IMG/VR virus record: IMGVR_UViG_3300008107_004148
Coordinates: 1-50,201 of that record
Origin: a virus
Length of the DNA: 50,201 nt
Direction: 5' to 3' (one strand)
The translations under genes were made by a program, and so were the position numbers. Positions 30,894 to 39,120 of this stretch are shown piece by piece. How positions within the stretch are numbered: position 1 is the first letter of the stretch; every line of letters begins with the position of its first letter. The notes under the pieces were generated by a model. The model had not been told where the DNA came from, ran no database searches, and saw only the letters and a list, made by a program, of their open reading frames with translations.

Positions 30894-31291
30894 CAAATCC
30901 CTTCAGAGATCAAGAAAAATTTATGCGAGCCTGTGACCAAACAGTTGGTGAGAGTAACTTAAATCAATTTGGTCTGTATACAAAATTGATAGAAGAAGAG
31001 TATAAAGAATTTAAACATGCCTGTGATATGAATGATAATGTAGAAGCATTAGATGCTTTAATTGATATTTTAGTTGTAACAATTGGAGCTATTCACAGTG
31101 CAGGATTTGATGCAGAAGGTGCATGGAAAGAAGTTATGCGTACTAACTTTGCTAAGATTGATAAGGACACTGGCAAGGTTCGAAAGCGTGAGGACGGCAA
31201 AGTATTGAAACCTGTGGGATGGACTGCTCCGGATTTAAAACCGTTTGTAACCAAAATACCACCTAATGGATTTGTAACAGACTGCGTTTAA
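30890..31291 (+). CDS. mazG: MazG-like nucleoside triphosphate pyrophosphohydrolase
   Basis: 133 residues. KLIEEEYKEFKHACDMNDN and EALDALIDILVVTIGAIHSAG supply the EExxE..D..D metal-binding pattern of the MazG/all-alpha NTP-PPase family, and the C-terminal WKEVMRTNFAKIDKDTGKVRKREDGKVLKP is typical of the HisE/phosphoribosyl-ATP-type branch. It hydrolyses (d)NTPs to monophosphates. Together with the (p)ppGpp hydrolase it could reshape host nucleotide signals. Coupled to the GroES-like gene by ATGA. Confidence 0.85.
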   Translation: MTNPFRDQEKFMRACDQTVGESNLNQFGLYTKLIEEEYKEFKHACDMNDNVEALDALIDILVVTIGAIHSAGFDAEGAWKEVMRTNFAKIDKDTGKVRKREDGKVLKPVGWTAPDLKPFVTKIPPNGFVTDCV

Positions 31292-31301
31292 CCTAAATTA
31301 C

Positions 31302-31330
31302 TTGACTCCTAATAGATTATGCAGTATAAT
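31302..31330 (+). promoter_or_regulatory. Sigma-70 promoter, TTGACT-17-TATAAT
   Basis: -35 TTGACT (31302-31307) and -10 TATAAT (31325-31330), spacer 17 bp. Predicted start near 31337, leader about 20 nt with TTAGGAG before the TTG start at 31357. Confidence 0.86.
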
Positions 31331-31356
31331 GTATATAAACTATTAGGAGTTTTCTT

Positions 31357-31896
31357 TTGGCCACACACGGAATGATTGACTTAGAAACACTTGGTGTAGA
31401 ACCTGATTGTGTCGTAATGACAATAGGTGCTATTAAGTTTGATCCTTTTACTGATGCAGAACCGCATAGCGGTTTATACTTGCGTTGCGATGTTGATGAA
31501 CAGACGGCCATGGGCAGGACTATTGACGACAATACTCTAGCTTGGTGGGCAAAACAAGACGAAGCTATCAAAGAAGAAGCATTTGGCGAACACAAACGAG
31601 CGTCAATGGATCAAGTTACAAGAGCAATCAACAAGTTTTGCGTAGGATTAGATGTATTATGGTGTCAAGGTCCGTTGTTTGACTATGCTATTTTACAAAA
31701 TCTTTACAAGCAACTGGGAAAGCCTGCACCGTGGCACTATTGGCAGATTCGCGATAGTCGAACACTGTTTTCTATGATGCCTCAAGATCCTCGAAAAGCA
31801 ATTCAAGAAAGTTTACACAATGCGCTTGCTGACTGTTATTATCAAGCAAAGTGTGTACAACAAAGTTACAAGCATTTTGGAGTTAAAGCAAGATGA
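31357..31896 (+). CDS. DEDD-type 3'-5' exonuclease (DexA-like)
   Basis: 179 residues. MIDLETLG has the first two acidic residues D8 and E10 of the DEDD exonuclease fold; WCQGPLFDYAILQNLY carries the third, and HNALADCYYQAK the last His/Asp (DEDDh type). In T4, DexA (227 residues) degrades DNA 3' to 5'. TTG at 31357, with TTAGGAG eight bases upstream, is preferred; an in-frame ATG follows at 31372. First gene of the unit driven by the promoter at 31302. Confidence 0.83.
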   Translation: MATHGMIDLETLGVEPDCVVMTIGAIKFDPFTDAEPHSGLYLRCDVDEQTAMGRTIDDNTLAWWAKQDEAIKEEAFGEHKRASMDQVTRAINKFCVGLDVLWCQGPLFDYAILQNLYKQLGKPAPWHYWQIRDSRTLFSMMPQDPRKAIQESLHNALADCYYQAKCVQQSYKHFGVKAR

Positions 31897-32237
31897 TAAA
31901 TGGCATTACATCTAACAGTAGATATATTACTGTGTCAGATGGTTCAGGTACTAATCCGTATATTAGTCCCGGAGCAGTAGGAGCAGGCATGATGCGCTGG
32001 AACCCAAACATGAATTGTATGGAAGTATGTGACGGTAATAGTTGGAAGTCTTTAGGTATGAGCTATGCCAGCGTGGGACTAACAGGTGAAACTGAATCTT
32101 TGTTAGACTGGGCTAGAGAAAAACGTATGGAAGAACAACGACTACAGGAAATGATGGAGAAGTATCCAGCACTTAAAAAAGCCAAAGATAACTTTGATAT
32201 ATTACTCAATATAGTTAAGGATGATTTTAAGCAATGA
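31893..32237 (+). CDS. Conserved-looking small phage protein
   Basis: 114 residues. The first half (RYITVSDGSGTNPYISPGAVGAGMMRWNPNMNCMEVCDGNSW) is beta-rich with a Gly-rich turn and the motif RWNP-N-x-MEVCDG-x-SW, typical of receptor-binding tip sequences; the second half is a charged helix (AREKRMEEQRLQEMMEKYPALKKAKDNFD). Its ATG overlaps the exonuclease stop, and its end overlaps the next ATG. Function unknown. Confidence 0.7.
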   Translation: MINGITSNSRYITVSDGSGTNPYISPGAVGAGMMRWNPNMNCMEVCDGNSWKSLGMSYASVGLTGETESLLDWAREKRMEEQRLQEMMEKYPALKKAKDNFDILLNIVKDDFKQ

Positions 32238-32638
32238 AAATAGGTTTTACTTGTTCAACTTTTGATTTGTTTCATGCCGGGCATGTAATGATGCTGGAAG
32301 AGGCAAAAACACAATGTGAGTTTTTAATTGTAGGATTACAGACTGACCCTACACTTGATAGGCCCGATACTAAAAATAAACCTGTACAAGGAGTATTTGA
32401 ACGTTGGGCACAATTGAAGGCTTGTAAATTTGTAGATCAAATCGTACCTTACTCCACTGAGCGAGAGTTACGCGATATTCTTTTATCGTTTCCTATCAAT
32501 ATTAGAATTTTAGGTGAAGAGTATCAAAGTAAAGAATTTACGGGACACGACATTCCTATGGAATTTTACTTTAATAAACGTAGACACAGTTTTTCAACTT
32601 CAGAATTAAGACAACGTGTAATAGAGGCCACAAAATGA
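32234..32638 (+). CDS. Cytidylyltransferase-like nucleotidyltransferase (TagD type)
   Basis: 134 residues with the HxGH motif H14-AGH17 in FDLFHAGHVMMLEEAK, the ERWAQLKACKFVDQIVPY segment of the family and a C-terminal STSELRQR matching its ISTTxLRxR motif. It transfers CMP or another nucleotide to a phosphorylated small molecule such as glycerol-3-phosphate, and could support surface-glycan or lipid modification together with the transferases. The tyrosine-rich C-terminus is normal for the family. Confidence 0.83.
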   Translation: MKIGFTCSTFDLFHAGHVMMLEEAKTQCEFLIVGLQTDPTLDRPDTKNKPVQGVFERWAQLKACKFVDQIVPYSTERELRDILLSFPINIRILGEEYQSKEFTGHDIPMEFYFNKRRHSFSTSELRQRVIEATK

Positions 32639-32805
32639 AATGTGATACTTGCGGTGAAAATTTAAAAGAAAATGGTTATGGATGTGACTGGCGACAAGGT
32701 CGTTGCCCGCATCGCCATCCCATGTTTAACGAAATCGTACTTGACAATTACAAGATGCGATATTATAATTTAGTACAAACTATTAAAGGCTGGTTTAAAT
32801 TTTGA
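32635..32805 (+). CDS. Small zinc-binding-like protein (56 residues)
   Basis: Starts MKCDTCGENLKENGYGCDWR with C3-x-x-C6 and a second group C18...C25-P-H-R-H, a compact zinc site. ATGA overlap with the nucleotidyltransferase and TTGA overlap with the next gene. Very similar in style to small zinc-finger proteins of T4-like phages. Confidence 0.6.
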   Translation: MKCDTCGENLKENGYGCDWRQGRCPHRHPMFNEIVLDNYKMRYYNLVQTIKGWFKF

Positions 32806-32993
32806 GAAACTTAGAATTAGAAGATGCTGTAATAGCATTACATGACACAGCTAGAACTGTTGAAAAAAGAATTGGTCGAGGTCAATTAAGCGACGACATT
32901 AGATCCTGTGCAGATCGATTGCATCAATATTTAAGAACCGATGCATCAATTAATATACTAACACAAAATATTATTAACAAGGCAGAAGAATGA
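32802..32993 (+). CDS. Small helical protein of unknown function
   Basis: 63 residues from a TTG start overlapping the previous stop (TTGA): MRNLELEDAVIALHDTARTVEKRIGRGQLSDD and so on, a run of helices with alternating charge. Overlaps the clamp-loader ATG (ATGA). Its placement just before gp44 suggests it could be a clamp-loader partner, as gp62 sits beside gp44 in T4, but T4 gp62 is 187 residues and no similarity is claimed. Confidence 0.6.
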   Translation: MRNLELEDAVIALHDTARTVEKRIGRGQLSDDIRSCADRLHQYLRTDASINILTQNIINKAEE

Positions 32994-33904
32994 AAGAACT
33001 ATGGGTAGAAAAGTATCGTCCTAAAAAGGTCAACGGATATGTGTTCCGAGATGACGCACAACGAAAACAAATACAGCAATGGATTAAAGACCAAAGTATT
33101 CCTCACTTACTGTTTAGTGGCAATGCAGGTATTGGTAAAACCACTCTTGCTCGGATTTTGTTTAATGAATTAGATATTAACGATCTAGACATTATGGAGA
33201 TTAACGCAAGTCGTGAAAACAATGCAGATACTATTCGTGACAAAATCACAAACTTTGTACAAATGATTCCGTTTGGCCCGTTCAAGGTTGTACTGCTGGA
33301 TGAGGCAGATTACTTAACTCCAAATGCACAGGCTATCTTGCGCGGTGTTATGGAAGAGTATCATACCACAGCAAGATTTATTCTAACTTGTAACTATCCT
33401 AACAGGATCATTCCTGCGATTCACAGTCGCTGTCAAGGCTTCCACGTTGCAAAAGTAGATCAAACTGAGTTTACTGCTAGAGTAGCTGAGATCCTTATCA
33501 CTGAAGAAGTAGAATTTGACATTGATACTCTTGACACATATGTTAAAGCAACATATCCAGACCTCCGTAAGTGCATTAATACTGTTCAAATGAACAGTCA
33601 AGAAGGTAAATTAGTAAAACCCAATGAGGCAGACACTGGTGAAGCAGACTGGAAGATTCATATGGTAGAACTATTTAAAGCTGGTAAGATCAGCGAAGCA
33701 CGAAAACTACTGTGCGGAAGTGTTCGACCTGAAGAAATGGAAGATATTTTCCGCTGGCTTTATGACAATATTGAACTGTTTGGTGACGAAGAAAAACAAA
33801 ACTCTGCGGTGCTTACTATCAAACAAGGATTAGTTGATCATACTCTTGTAGTAGATCCAGAAATAAATCTTGCCGCAACTCTTATTAGACTTGCAAGACT
33901 GTAA
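32990..33904 (+). CDS. Sliding-clamp loader ATPase (T4 gp44-like)
   Basis: 304 residues. Opens with LWVEKYRPKKV, the RFC-box of clamp loaders. Walker A GNAGIGKTT lies at residues 44-52, Walker B LLDEAD near 104, and IHSRCQGFHV carries the SRC arginine-finger motif. T4 gp44 (319 residues) forms the ATPase subunits of the loader of clamp gp45. The length is close to that. Overlaps the preceding gene by ATGA. Confidence 0.9.
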   Translation: MKELWVEKYRPKKVNGYVFRDDAQRKQIQQWIKDQSIPHLLFSGNAGIGKTTLARILFNELDINDLDIMEINASRENNADTIRDKITNFVQMIPFGPFKVVLLDEADYLTPNAQAILRGVMEEYHTTARFILTCNYPNRIIPAIHSRCQGFHVAKVDQTEFTARVAEILITEEVEFDIDTLDTYVKATYPDLRKCINTVQMNSQEGKLVKPNEADTGEADWKIHMVELFKAGKISEARKLLCGSVRPEEMEDIFRWLYDNIELFGDEEKQNSAVLTIKQGLVDHTLVVDPEINLAATLIRLARL

Positions 33905-33925
33905 TAATTAAGTAAAGGAAATTAA

Positions 33926-34627
33926 ATGAGAGTTCGTATTGTAGGCTATACTGTAGCAGACCCAGAATTTGTAGAAGAATGTAAAGCAGAAGCTCTGGCC
34001 AAGGGTAAAACAGAACCAGAATTTGCAGACATTCAAGATCTAATTGCGTTTTGCGCAAGAGTTAGTAACCCAGCTAACCAAATGAATGAAGAAACTAGTG
34101 CTAAACTTATCAAATATTTGATCAAACACAGTCACTGGAGTCCACTCGAGATGGTTAATGCTACTCTCGAAATTGATACTACTCGTGATATTGCACATCA
34201 AATTGTGCGTCATCGCAGTTTTTCCTTTCAAGAGTTTAGCCAGAGGTATGCTAACCCAGAAGACATGGGCGACATGTTTGAATATTCAGAAGCAAGATTG
34301 CAAGATGAAAAGAATCGTCAGAACAGTATTGAAACTGAAGACCGTCAGTTAGCCATAGACTGGTTGCATGCACAGATGCGAGTAGCACATAACTGTAAGA
34401 AAGAATACGACTGGGCTATTAAAAACGGTATTGCTAAAGAACAAGCACGTAAGGTTTTGCCAGAAGGCATTACCAAGACACGATTATACATGCAAGGCAG
34501 TTTGCGTAGCTGGTTACACTATATTGAACTACGCAGTGCAAATGGCACACAGAAAGAACACATGGCTATTGCGATTGCTTGTGCAGAAATCATTGGAAAG
34601 ATCTTTCCGTTGATGAATGAATTATGA
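33926..34627 (+). CDS. thyX: Flavin-dependent thymidylate synthase
   Basis: 233 residues with the ThyX signature R95-H-R97 followed by seven residues and S105 (RHRSFSFQEFSQRY) and downstream QGSLRSWLHYIELR. ThyX makes dTMP from dUMP using FAD, NADPH and methylene-tetrahydrofolate, as opposed to T4 td (ThyA type). Preceded by AAAGGA. Its stop overlaps the dCMP deaminase ATG, so dUMP supply and dTMP synthesis are coupled. Confidence 0.95.
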   Translation: MRVRIVGYTVADPEFVEECKAEALAKGKTEPEFADIQDLIAFCARVSNPANQMNEETSAKLIKYLIKHSHWSPLEMVNATLEIDTTRDIAHQIVRHRSFSFQEFSQRYANPEDMGDMFEYSEARLQDEKNRQNSIETEDRQLAIDWLHAQMRVAHNCKKEYDWAIKNGIAKEQARKVLPEGITKTRLYMQGSLRSWLHYIELRSANGTQKEHMAIAIACAEIIGKIFPLMNEL

Positions 34628-35094
34628 AAGCAAAGTTTGTAGATGCATACATGGATGTTGCTGACAGGTTTAGCAAATTAAGTTCTGCTAAACGACTGCA
34701 AGTTGGTGCTATTGTTGTTAAAGATGATAGGATTATCAGTATTGGCTATAACGGTATGCCTAGTGGGTGGGACAATAATTGCGAACACGAAGATATTGGA
34801 TTTAGTGATGCAGTGTTTGGAGAGTCACAATCTCTAGTTAATAGAGGTTTAAAAACGAGACCAGAGGTTTTACACGCAGAGTCAAACGCCATAGCAAAAT
34901 TAGCCCGCAGTTCTGAGAGCGGAGATGGTGCTACGTTATTTGTAACGCACCAACCTTGCATGGAATGTGCTAAATTGATCTATCAAAGTGGCATAAAAGC
35001 TGTTTATTATGCCCATCCATACAGACTCAACGATGGTCTAGACTTTTTACAAAAGTCAAATATCAATGTTATTAAAGTAGAAAAGGGCTCGTAA
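34624..35094 (+). CDS. Deoxycytidylate deaminase
   Basis: 156 residues with HAE (H84, E86) and PCMEC (C112, C115), the zinc site of the cytidine/deoxycytidylate deaminase fold. MPSG and GYNGMP near residue 43 match the substrate-binding part of dCMP deaminase. It converts dCMP to dUMP, feeding ThyX next door, as T4 cd does. T4 gp cd is 193 residues. Start overlaps thyX by ATGA; the stop codon is in the loop of a terminator hairpin. Confidence 0.93.
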   Translation: MKAKFVDAYMDVADRFSKLSSAKRLQVGAIVVKDDRIISIGYNGMPSGWDNNCEHEDIGFSDAVFGESQSLVNRGLKTRPEVLHAESNAIAKLARSSESGDGATLFVTHQPCMECAKLIYQSGIKAVYYAHPYRLNDGLDFLQKSNINVIKVEKGS

Positions 35095-35105
35095 GCCCTT
35101 TTCCT
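35080..35105 (+). terminator. Intrinsic terminator between dCMP deaminase and PhoH
   Basis: GAAAAGGGCT and AGCCCTTTTC (35080-35089, 35094-35103) form a ten-pair stem with a four-base loop, then CTTTT. The TAA of the deaminase sits across the loop. The A/T arms let it work in both directions between convergent genes. Confidence 0.82.
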
Positions 35106-35120
35106 TTTAGTCTATATTAC

Positions 35121-35837
35121 TTATTCATCTCCGTAAAGTTGTAATACTTCCTTAACTGCCTCGTGACGTTCGATGTCTCCTTGTTCGAAACGGACTATGT
35201 CCAAATGTTTTAATTGTTTGGATTCAAGCTGTTCGATAAAACTTATCAAGCCGTTATCTTTTAAACGATCTGCTTGAGCTAAATCTCCTGTTACAGCCAT
35301 CATTGAGCCTTCTCCTAATCTAGTTAAGAGCATTTTCATTTGATTTTGAGTTGCATTTTGCATTTCATCAGCTAGAATAAATGCATTTTTGAATGTCCTG
35401 CCTCGCATATAGGCTAGGGGTGCAATTTCAATGATGCCTTCTTCTATCATGCCTTCTATTTCCTTAGCATTAAAGTATTCGCGTAAGACGTCAAATATAG
35501 GTCTTGTCCACGGTGCCATCTTTTGTTCTAGTGTGCCTGGTAAAAATCCTATATCCTCATCTACTGATACTGCTGGTCTTGTAACAATAATTTTGTCAAT
35601 TTCGCCTTCTTTAAACAATTTTACAGCCACCTGCACCGCAATAAGCGTTTTGCCGGTTCCTGCTGGACCCACTCCGAAGACTATATCTTTCTTTGGATCT
35701 AGTAATTTTAGCATGTAAGTTTCTTGGTGTTTATTGCGTGGAAGAATTTGCACTTGACGCTTGTGTTTATAATTGTTGATATCTACAACGTTTTCAAAGT
35801 TTTGTTTTTTAGTACGAGACGCTCTTTTTGCACTCAT
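35121..35837 (-). CDS. phoH: PhoH-like ATPase
   Basis: 238 residues. Walker A GPAGTGKT (residues 57-64), then LADEMQNAT as Walker B and TRPAVSVDEDIGFLPG, the conserved PhoH motif. PhoH-like P-loop proteins are widespread in marine phages, with unknown role in RNA processing or phosphate stress. The ATG at 35837 has AAGGAGG ten bases upstream; a longer frame to 35999 was rejected. Minus strand, convergent with the deaminase gene, with a TAAATA motif upstream. Confidence 0.9.
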   Translation of the reverse strand: MSAKRASRTKKQNFENVVDINNYKHKRQVQILPRNKHQETYMLKLLDPKKDIVFGVGPAGTGKTLIAVQVAVKLFKEGEIDKIIVTRPAVSVDEDIGFLPGTLEQKMAPWTRPIFDVLREYFNAKEIEGMIEEGIIEIAPLAYMRGRTFKNAFILADEMQNATQNQMKMLLTRLGEGSMMAVTGDLAQADRLKDNGLISFIEQLESKQLKHLDIVRFEQGDIERHEAVKEVLQLYGDE

Positions 35838-35901
35838 TAAGTCCTCCTTACGGATATTGAGTAACTGTGTACAGCGTTCCGGGCTGGAACACCCTACAAA
35901 G

Positions 35902-35909
35902 ATATTTAG
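35902..35909 (-). promoter_or_regulatory. Late-type promoter motif CTAAATAT for PhoH
   Basis: Minus-strand GAGCTAAATATC, 65 bases upstream of the PhoH start. Between them GTTCC and GGAAC (5 pairs around GGGCT in the plus strand) can form a small leader hairpin. Confidence 0.4.
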
Positions 35910-35953
35910 CTCAGACCTCCAAAAGTAAAAACATAATGTTATCTTTTTGATGC

Positions 35954-35961
35954 GATAAATA
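35954..35961 (+). promoter_or_regulatory. Late promoter GATAAATA
   Basis: Located 27 bases before the ATG at 35989, with TATAGGAC as ribosome site. Divergent from the PhoH-side motif. Confidence 0.72.
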
Positions 35962-35988
35962 AGTATAGTAGATTTATAGGACAGCACA

Positions 35989-36558
35989 ATGCACGACATT
36001 TATGACGTTATTAAAAACATCGAAGGAATATACGAAAACGACACTGCTTTTCAGGTGTTGAAAGACTTCGAACGAGTTCTAGACGAACTAGATCTTTATG
36101 TATATGCTAATTGGGAAGATGCTGAACTTTTAAGCGGCCCTGTGATTGATCGCCATTGGGTTACATGCTCGTTTATGTGGCCACGCAACAAGATGCCGGA
36201 TCCAATGGGAGGCAAGCGTCTAGTAGACTATGATTGTAAGATAGGCTATAAAAAAGACTACGTCATTGTTCCTAGAAAAATTAAAGACCCTGATGATATT
36301 CGACCAGGAACTAAAAAAGGAAAGCTGGATAGAAACCCAGTATGGATTGTTGAAATTCAAATGCCTAAGAAATTAATCGTTGATATCTATACAGGATATA
36401 ACGAAATGGAGAGTTTTGAAACTGAACCTGCTGTGGCTGCTAATTCTCCAGGATCAGAATCACAACCTGCTGATCAATCAATGGCTCCACCAGTAGCTGC
36501 ACCGGGCGGAGCAGTGGCTGCACCCAGCGGCAGCGAACCAACCGGAGGTGTAGCATAA
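35989..36558 (+). CDS. Conserved-looking phage protein, probably structural or assembly
   Basis: 189 residues starting MHDIYDVIKNIEGIYEND. The N-terminal two-thirds are mixed alpha/beta, and the C-terminal 40 residues are a Pro/Ala/Gly-rich disordered tail (PPVAAPGGAVAAPSGSEPTGG), seen often in phage proteins that are cleaved or act as linkers. Its TAATG overlap couples it to the next gene. Late promoter upstream. Confidence 0.68.
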   Translation: MHDIYDVIKNIEGIYENDTAFQVLKDFERVLDELDLYVYANWEDAELLSGPVIDRHWVTCSFMWPRNKMPDPMGGKRLVDYDCKIGYKKDYVIVPRKIKDPDDIRPGTKKGKLDRNPVWIVEIQMPKKLIVDIYTGYNEMESFETEPAVAANSPGSESQPADQSMAPPVAAPGGAVAAPSGSEPTGGVA

Positions 36559-37271
36559 TGGGACTACGAATAGGTGACCTACGAGATATGATCTACGAGA
36601 TATTTGAAATTGATTCATTTGCCTCTAAAATGGGCGATGATCAAAACATTATCACACTAAGCTTCAGCGTAAAAACAAAAGAACCTGCAGACGATCTAGT
36701 GAGTTTTTTAGAAAAAGGGTACGATTTTATTCTTGATGCAGACACAACAGCAGGAGAACAAAGCGATGGTACTTTTAAAGTTTTTGTAGAGTTAGAAAGA
36801 AATTCTGAAGCACATGAACAGATCGCTGAAATAGTAGACGGTATCAAAAAACTTGCAGATAAAGATAAACTAAAATTTAGATATTATAAAGATTTTAGAA
36901 GCCACGAAGCCACGTTAGAAAATTTACAACAATTTGTACCCAGCGACCCTGACAACTATGGAATTGTAGCTAACGAAAGCAACATGAATAATTTTAAAAA
37001 TTTCTTTAGTAAAAGTTTTGTTGAATCTATAGATATGTTAGATGATATTCTTACTATTAAAAAAATGTATGCAGATCCATTGCATTTTAGATTTGTAGAT
37101 ATTGGTGAAAAACATCTTATACTAAATAACATTACTGAAAGTTTGAATTTTAACGACTTCGGAGAAGTGATATATCTCAGTAAATATATAGGTAATTACA
37201 ATATTACAAAATATGGTAAAAAACTTACACTAGAAAATAACGGCAGAACACTAGTTCTCGAACGTTTATAA
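36558..37271 (+). CDS. Phage protein of unknown function
   Basis: 237 residues starting MGLRIGDLRDMIYEIFEIDSF. Two alpha/beta halves: residues about 1-95 with an EQIAEIVDGIKKLADKDKL helix, and the rest (FFSKSFVESIDMLDDILTIKKMYADPLHF) helical then beta. No family recognised. Paired with the previous gene, likely virion or assembly. Confidence 0.65.
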   Translation: MGLRIGDLRDMIYEIFEIDSFASKMGDDQNIITLSFSVKTKEPADDLVSFLEKGYDFILDADTTAGEQSDGTFKVFVELERNSEAHEQIAEIVDGIKKLADKDKLKFRYYKDFRSHEATLENLQQFVPSDPDNYGIVANESNMNNFKNFFSKSFVESIDMLDDILTIKKMYADPLHFRFVDIGEKHLILNNITESLNFNDFGEVIYLSKYIGNYNITKYGKKLTLENNGRTLVLERL

Positions 37272-37285
37272 AATAAGGAACTACA

Positions 37286-37915
37286 ATGAGTTTTACATTT
37301 GAATTTAAAAAAGAATATTTGTCAGAAATAATTGGCAAGAACCCATATACAGATTACTGGTACAGTGCATTATGCGAAATCCTTCCAGTATACGAAATAC
37401 ATACTCCTGAGCGTGTGGCAGCATTTGTTGCACAGTGCGCTCACGAATCAGGTGGCTTTAAATTCCTTAAAGAAAATTTAAACTATAAAGCAGAAAGTTT
37501 GACAAAGACTTTTTCTAAGTATTTTAAAACTTTAGATGAAGCTAGGGCCTACGAGAAAAAGCCAGAAAAGATTGCCAATAAAGTATATGCGAATCGTATG
37601 GGCAACGGAGACGAAGCTAGTGGTGACGGTTTCCGTTATCTAGGTCGAGGACTTATTCAGTTGACAGGTAAAAATAATTACACATTATTTGCGGCTGCTA
37701 TTGATACTCCATTAGAAGAAATTCCAGAGTACCTACAAACGTTTGAAGGTGCTGTACAATCAGCTTGCTGGTTCTGGGAGCAGAACAATCTTAATCAATG
37801 GGCTGATAAGAAAGACATCCTTACACTAACTAAGCGTATCAACGGTGGTACTATTGGTTTAGAAGACCGCATCAAGCATTACAATCACGCATTACACTTG
37901 TTTGTAGGACATTAA
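37286..37915 (+). CDS. Endolysin, glycoside hydrolase 19 (chitinase-like) type
   Basis: 209 residues. CAHESGGF (residues 51-58) carries the catalytic Glu E54, and GDGFRYLGRGLIQLTG is the GH19 signature with its second acidic and substrate-binding positions. GH19 phage endolysins cut peptidoglycan glycan chains. There is no signal peptide, so holin is needed for release. First gene of the lysis cassette, 15 bases after the previous gene, with TAAGGA upstream. Confidence 0.92.
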   Translation: MSFTFEFKKEYLSEIIGKNPYTDYWYSALCEILPVYEIHTPERVAAFVAQCAHESGGFKFLKENLNYKAESLTKTFSKYFKTLDEARAYEKKPEKIANKVYANRMGNGDEASGDGFRYLGRGLIQLTGKNNYTLFAAAIDTPLEEIPEYLQTFEGAVQSACWFWEQNNLNQWADKKDILTLTKRINGGTIGLEDRIKHYNHALHLFVGH

Positions 37916-37916
37916 T

Positions 37917-38381
37917 ATGTGGATGCTATCCTTTGTGCCAGATAGTTTTTTACTTTGGGTAGTTAACACTATCCTTATCGCTGGCGCAATTGGTACTTTC
38001 TTTACATTTTTTATACTACACAGAGTAGTTCGTTGGCTTCCAGCAATAGCTCCATATCATTTAATTTTACAAATAGTCAGTATTGTATTATTGATTGTAG
38101 GTGTATATTTCAAAGGTGGTGTAGGTGTTGAAATGGAATGGCGCGAAAAACTTCGTGTTGCTGAAGAACGTGCTAGAATCGCTGAAGAACAGGGAAAACA
38201 AGTAAACAAAGAAATTGTTACTGTTTACAAAGACCGTGTTAAAGTTGTAAAAGAAAATGTAGTTATCTATCAAGATAAGATTAAAGAAATAGAAAAAATA
38301 ATCAATCAAGAGTGTAAAGTAGCACCCGAAGCTATTGATATTCTTAACGAAGCAGCGAAACCACCAGGGAGCAAGAAATGA
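37917..38381 (+). CDS. Inner-membrane spanin-like protein (Rz type)
   Basis: 154 residues. Two or three hydrophobic segments in the first 67 residues (LLWVVNTILIAGAIGTFF, LILQIVSIVLLIVGVYF) are followed by a long charged coiled coil (KLRVAEERARIAEEQGKQ to about 145). This membrane anchor plus periplasmic coiled coil, with a lipoprotein gene overlapping its end, fits an i-spanin. Known Rz proteins have one anchor; the extra hydrophobic segments are unusual. Confidence 0.7.
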   Translation: MWMLSFVPDSFLLWVVNTILIAGAIGTFFTFFILHRVVRWLPAIAPYHLILQIVSIVLLIVGVYFKGGVGVEMEWREKLRVAEERARIAEEQGKQVNKEIVTVYKDRVKVVKENVVIYQDKIKEIEKIINQECKVAPEAIDILNEAAKPPGSKK

Positions 38382-38644
38382 AAAAACTTCTAATGTTGCT
38401 TCCTGCGGTTTTATTAACAGGATGTTTGTCCATAACAAAGCCGCCAACATTTCCTGAACTACCGCAAGAAATTGCAGATCCTTGCCCAGAACTTAAACAA
38501 GCAGAAAAGTCGCCTGAATTAAGTAAACTTCTTGACAGTGTAGTTCAAAACTACGGAACTTATTACGAATGCCGTGTAAAAATTGAAGCTATGGTTGAAT
38601 GGCACAAACGTCAAAAAGAAATTTACGACAAGGCAGTAAAATAA
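38378..38644 (+). CDS. Outer-membrane spanin-like lipoprotein (Rz1 type)
   Basis: 88 residues with signal peptide and lipobox LLTGC (C16). Pro-rich start after the Cys (SITKPPTFPELPQE) and a short helical C-terminus. Its ATG overlaps the i-spanin stop (ATGA). The pair would fuse inner and outer membranes in the last lysis step of Gram-negative hosts. Confidence 0.78.
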   Translation: MKKLLMLLPAVLLTGCLSITKPPTFPELPQEIADPCPELKQAEKSPELSKLLDSVVQNYGTYYECRVKIEAMVEWHKRQKEIYDKAVK

Positions 38645-38645
38645 A

Positions 38646-38984
38646 ATGTCAGGATCAACTGTACACGAAGATTGGATGAATAGAAAATGGCGTCCTGCTA
38701 TGGGCTGGACCTACATGTTTATTTGTATTCTAGACTTTGCTGTGTTTCCTATACTATGGTCAATTACGCAGGCAGCATATTCAGGCACGGTATCTACACA
38801 ATGGGATCCTATTACTCTTAAAGGCGCTGGCCTGTTCCACATGGCCATGGGTGCTATACTAGGCATTGCTGCTTGGAGTAGAGGACAAGAAAAAATAATG
38901 AATGCTACGACAGTACCAGCTCAGACTGTAGTAACACCAACAGGGCTACGTAAGCCTGTGCAACCAACTGAGCCAGAATTATAA
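38646..38984 (+). CDS. Putative holin (3-TM type)
   Basis: 112 residues starting MSGSTVHEDWMNRKWRPAMGWTYMFICILDFAVFPILW. Two or three hydrophobic segments (about 20-40, 65-82), a cytoplasmic-looking charged tail, and the N-terminal W-x-x-R-x-W-R-P-x-M-GW motif resemble the 3TM phage holin family. It lies just after the spanins, making a full lysis set: endolysin, spanins, holin. Confidence 0.78.
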   Translation: MSGSTVHEDWMNRKWRPAMGWTYMFICILDFAVFPILWSITQAAYSGTVSTQWDPITLKGAGLFHMAMGAILGIAAWSRGQEKIMNATTVPAQTVVTPTGLRKPVQPTEPEL

Positions 38985-38996
38985 AGGAGATTTTAC

Positions 38997-39119
38997 ATGT
39001 TAGATATATTATTATGGGTAGCAGTAGGTGCATTTGTAGGATGGAATTTTCCACAACCTTTCTGGGCAAAAGCCGTACAAGAAAAAGTTCAAGCCATGTT
39101 AGCTAAAAAGGAAAAATAA
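38997..39119 (+). CDS. 40-residue membrane peptide
   Basis: Too short to show in most gene lists: MLDILLWVAVGAFVGWNFPQPFW then a charged helix (AKAVQEKVQAMLAKKEK). One transmembrane helix and a basic tail. ATAAAGGAGATTTTAC gives an excellent ribosome site. Might be an antiholin, holin helper or membrane-signal peptide. Confidence 0.7.
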   Translation: MLDILLWVAVGAFVGWNFPQPFWAKAVQEKVQAMLAKKEK

Positions 39120-39120
39120 A

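Noticed and set aside
35838-35999. N-terminal extension of PhoH
   Set aside because: The 54 extra residues have no family resemblance; the ATG at 35837 has a strong AAGGAGG.
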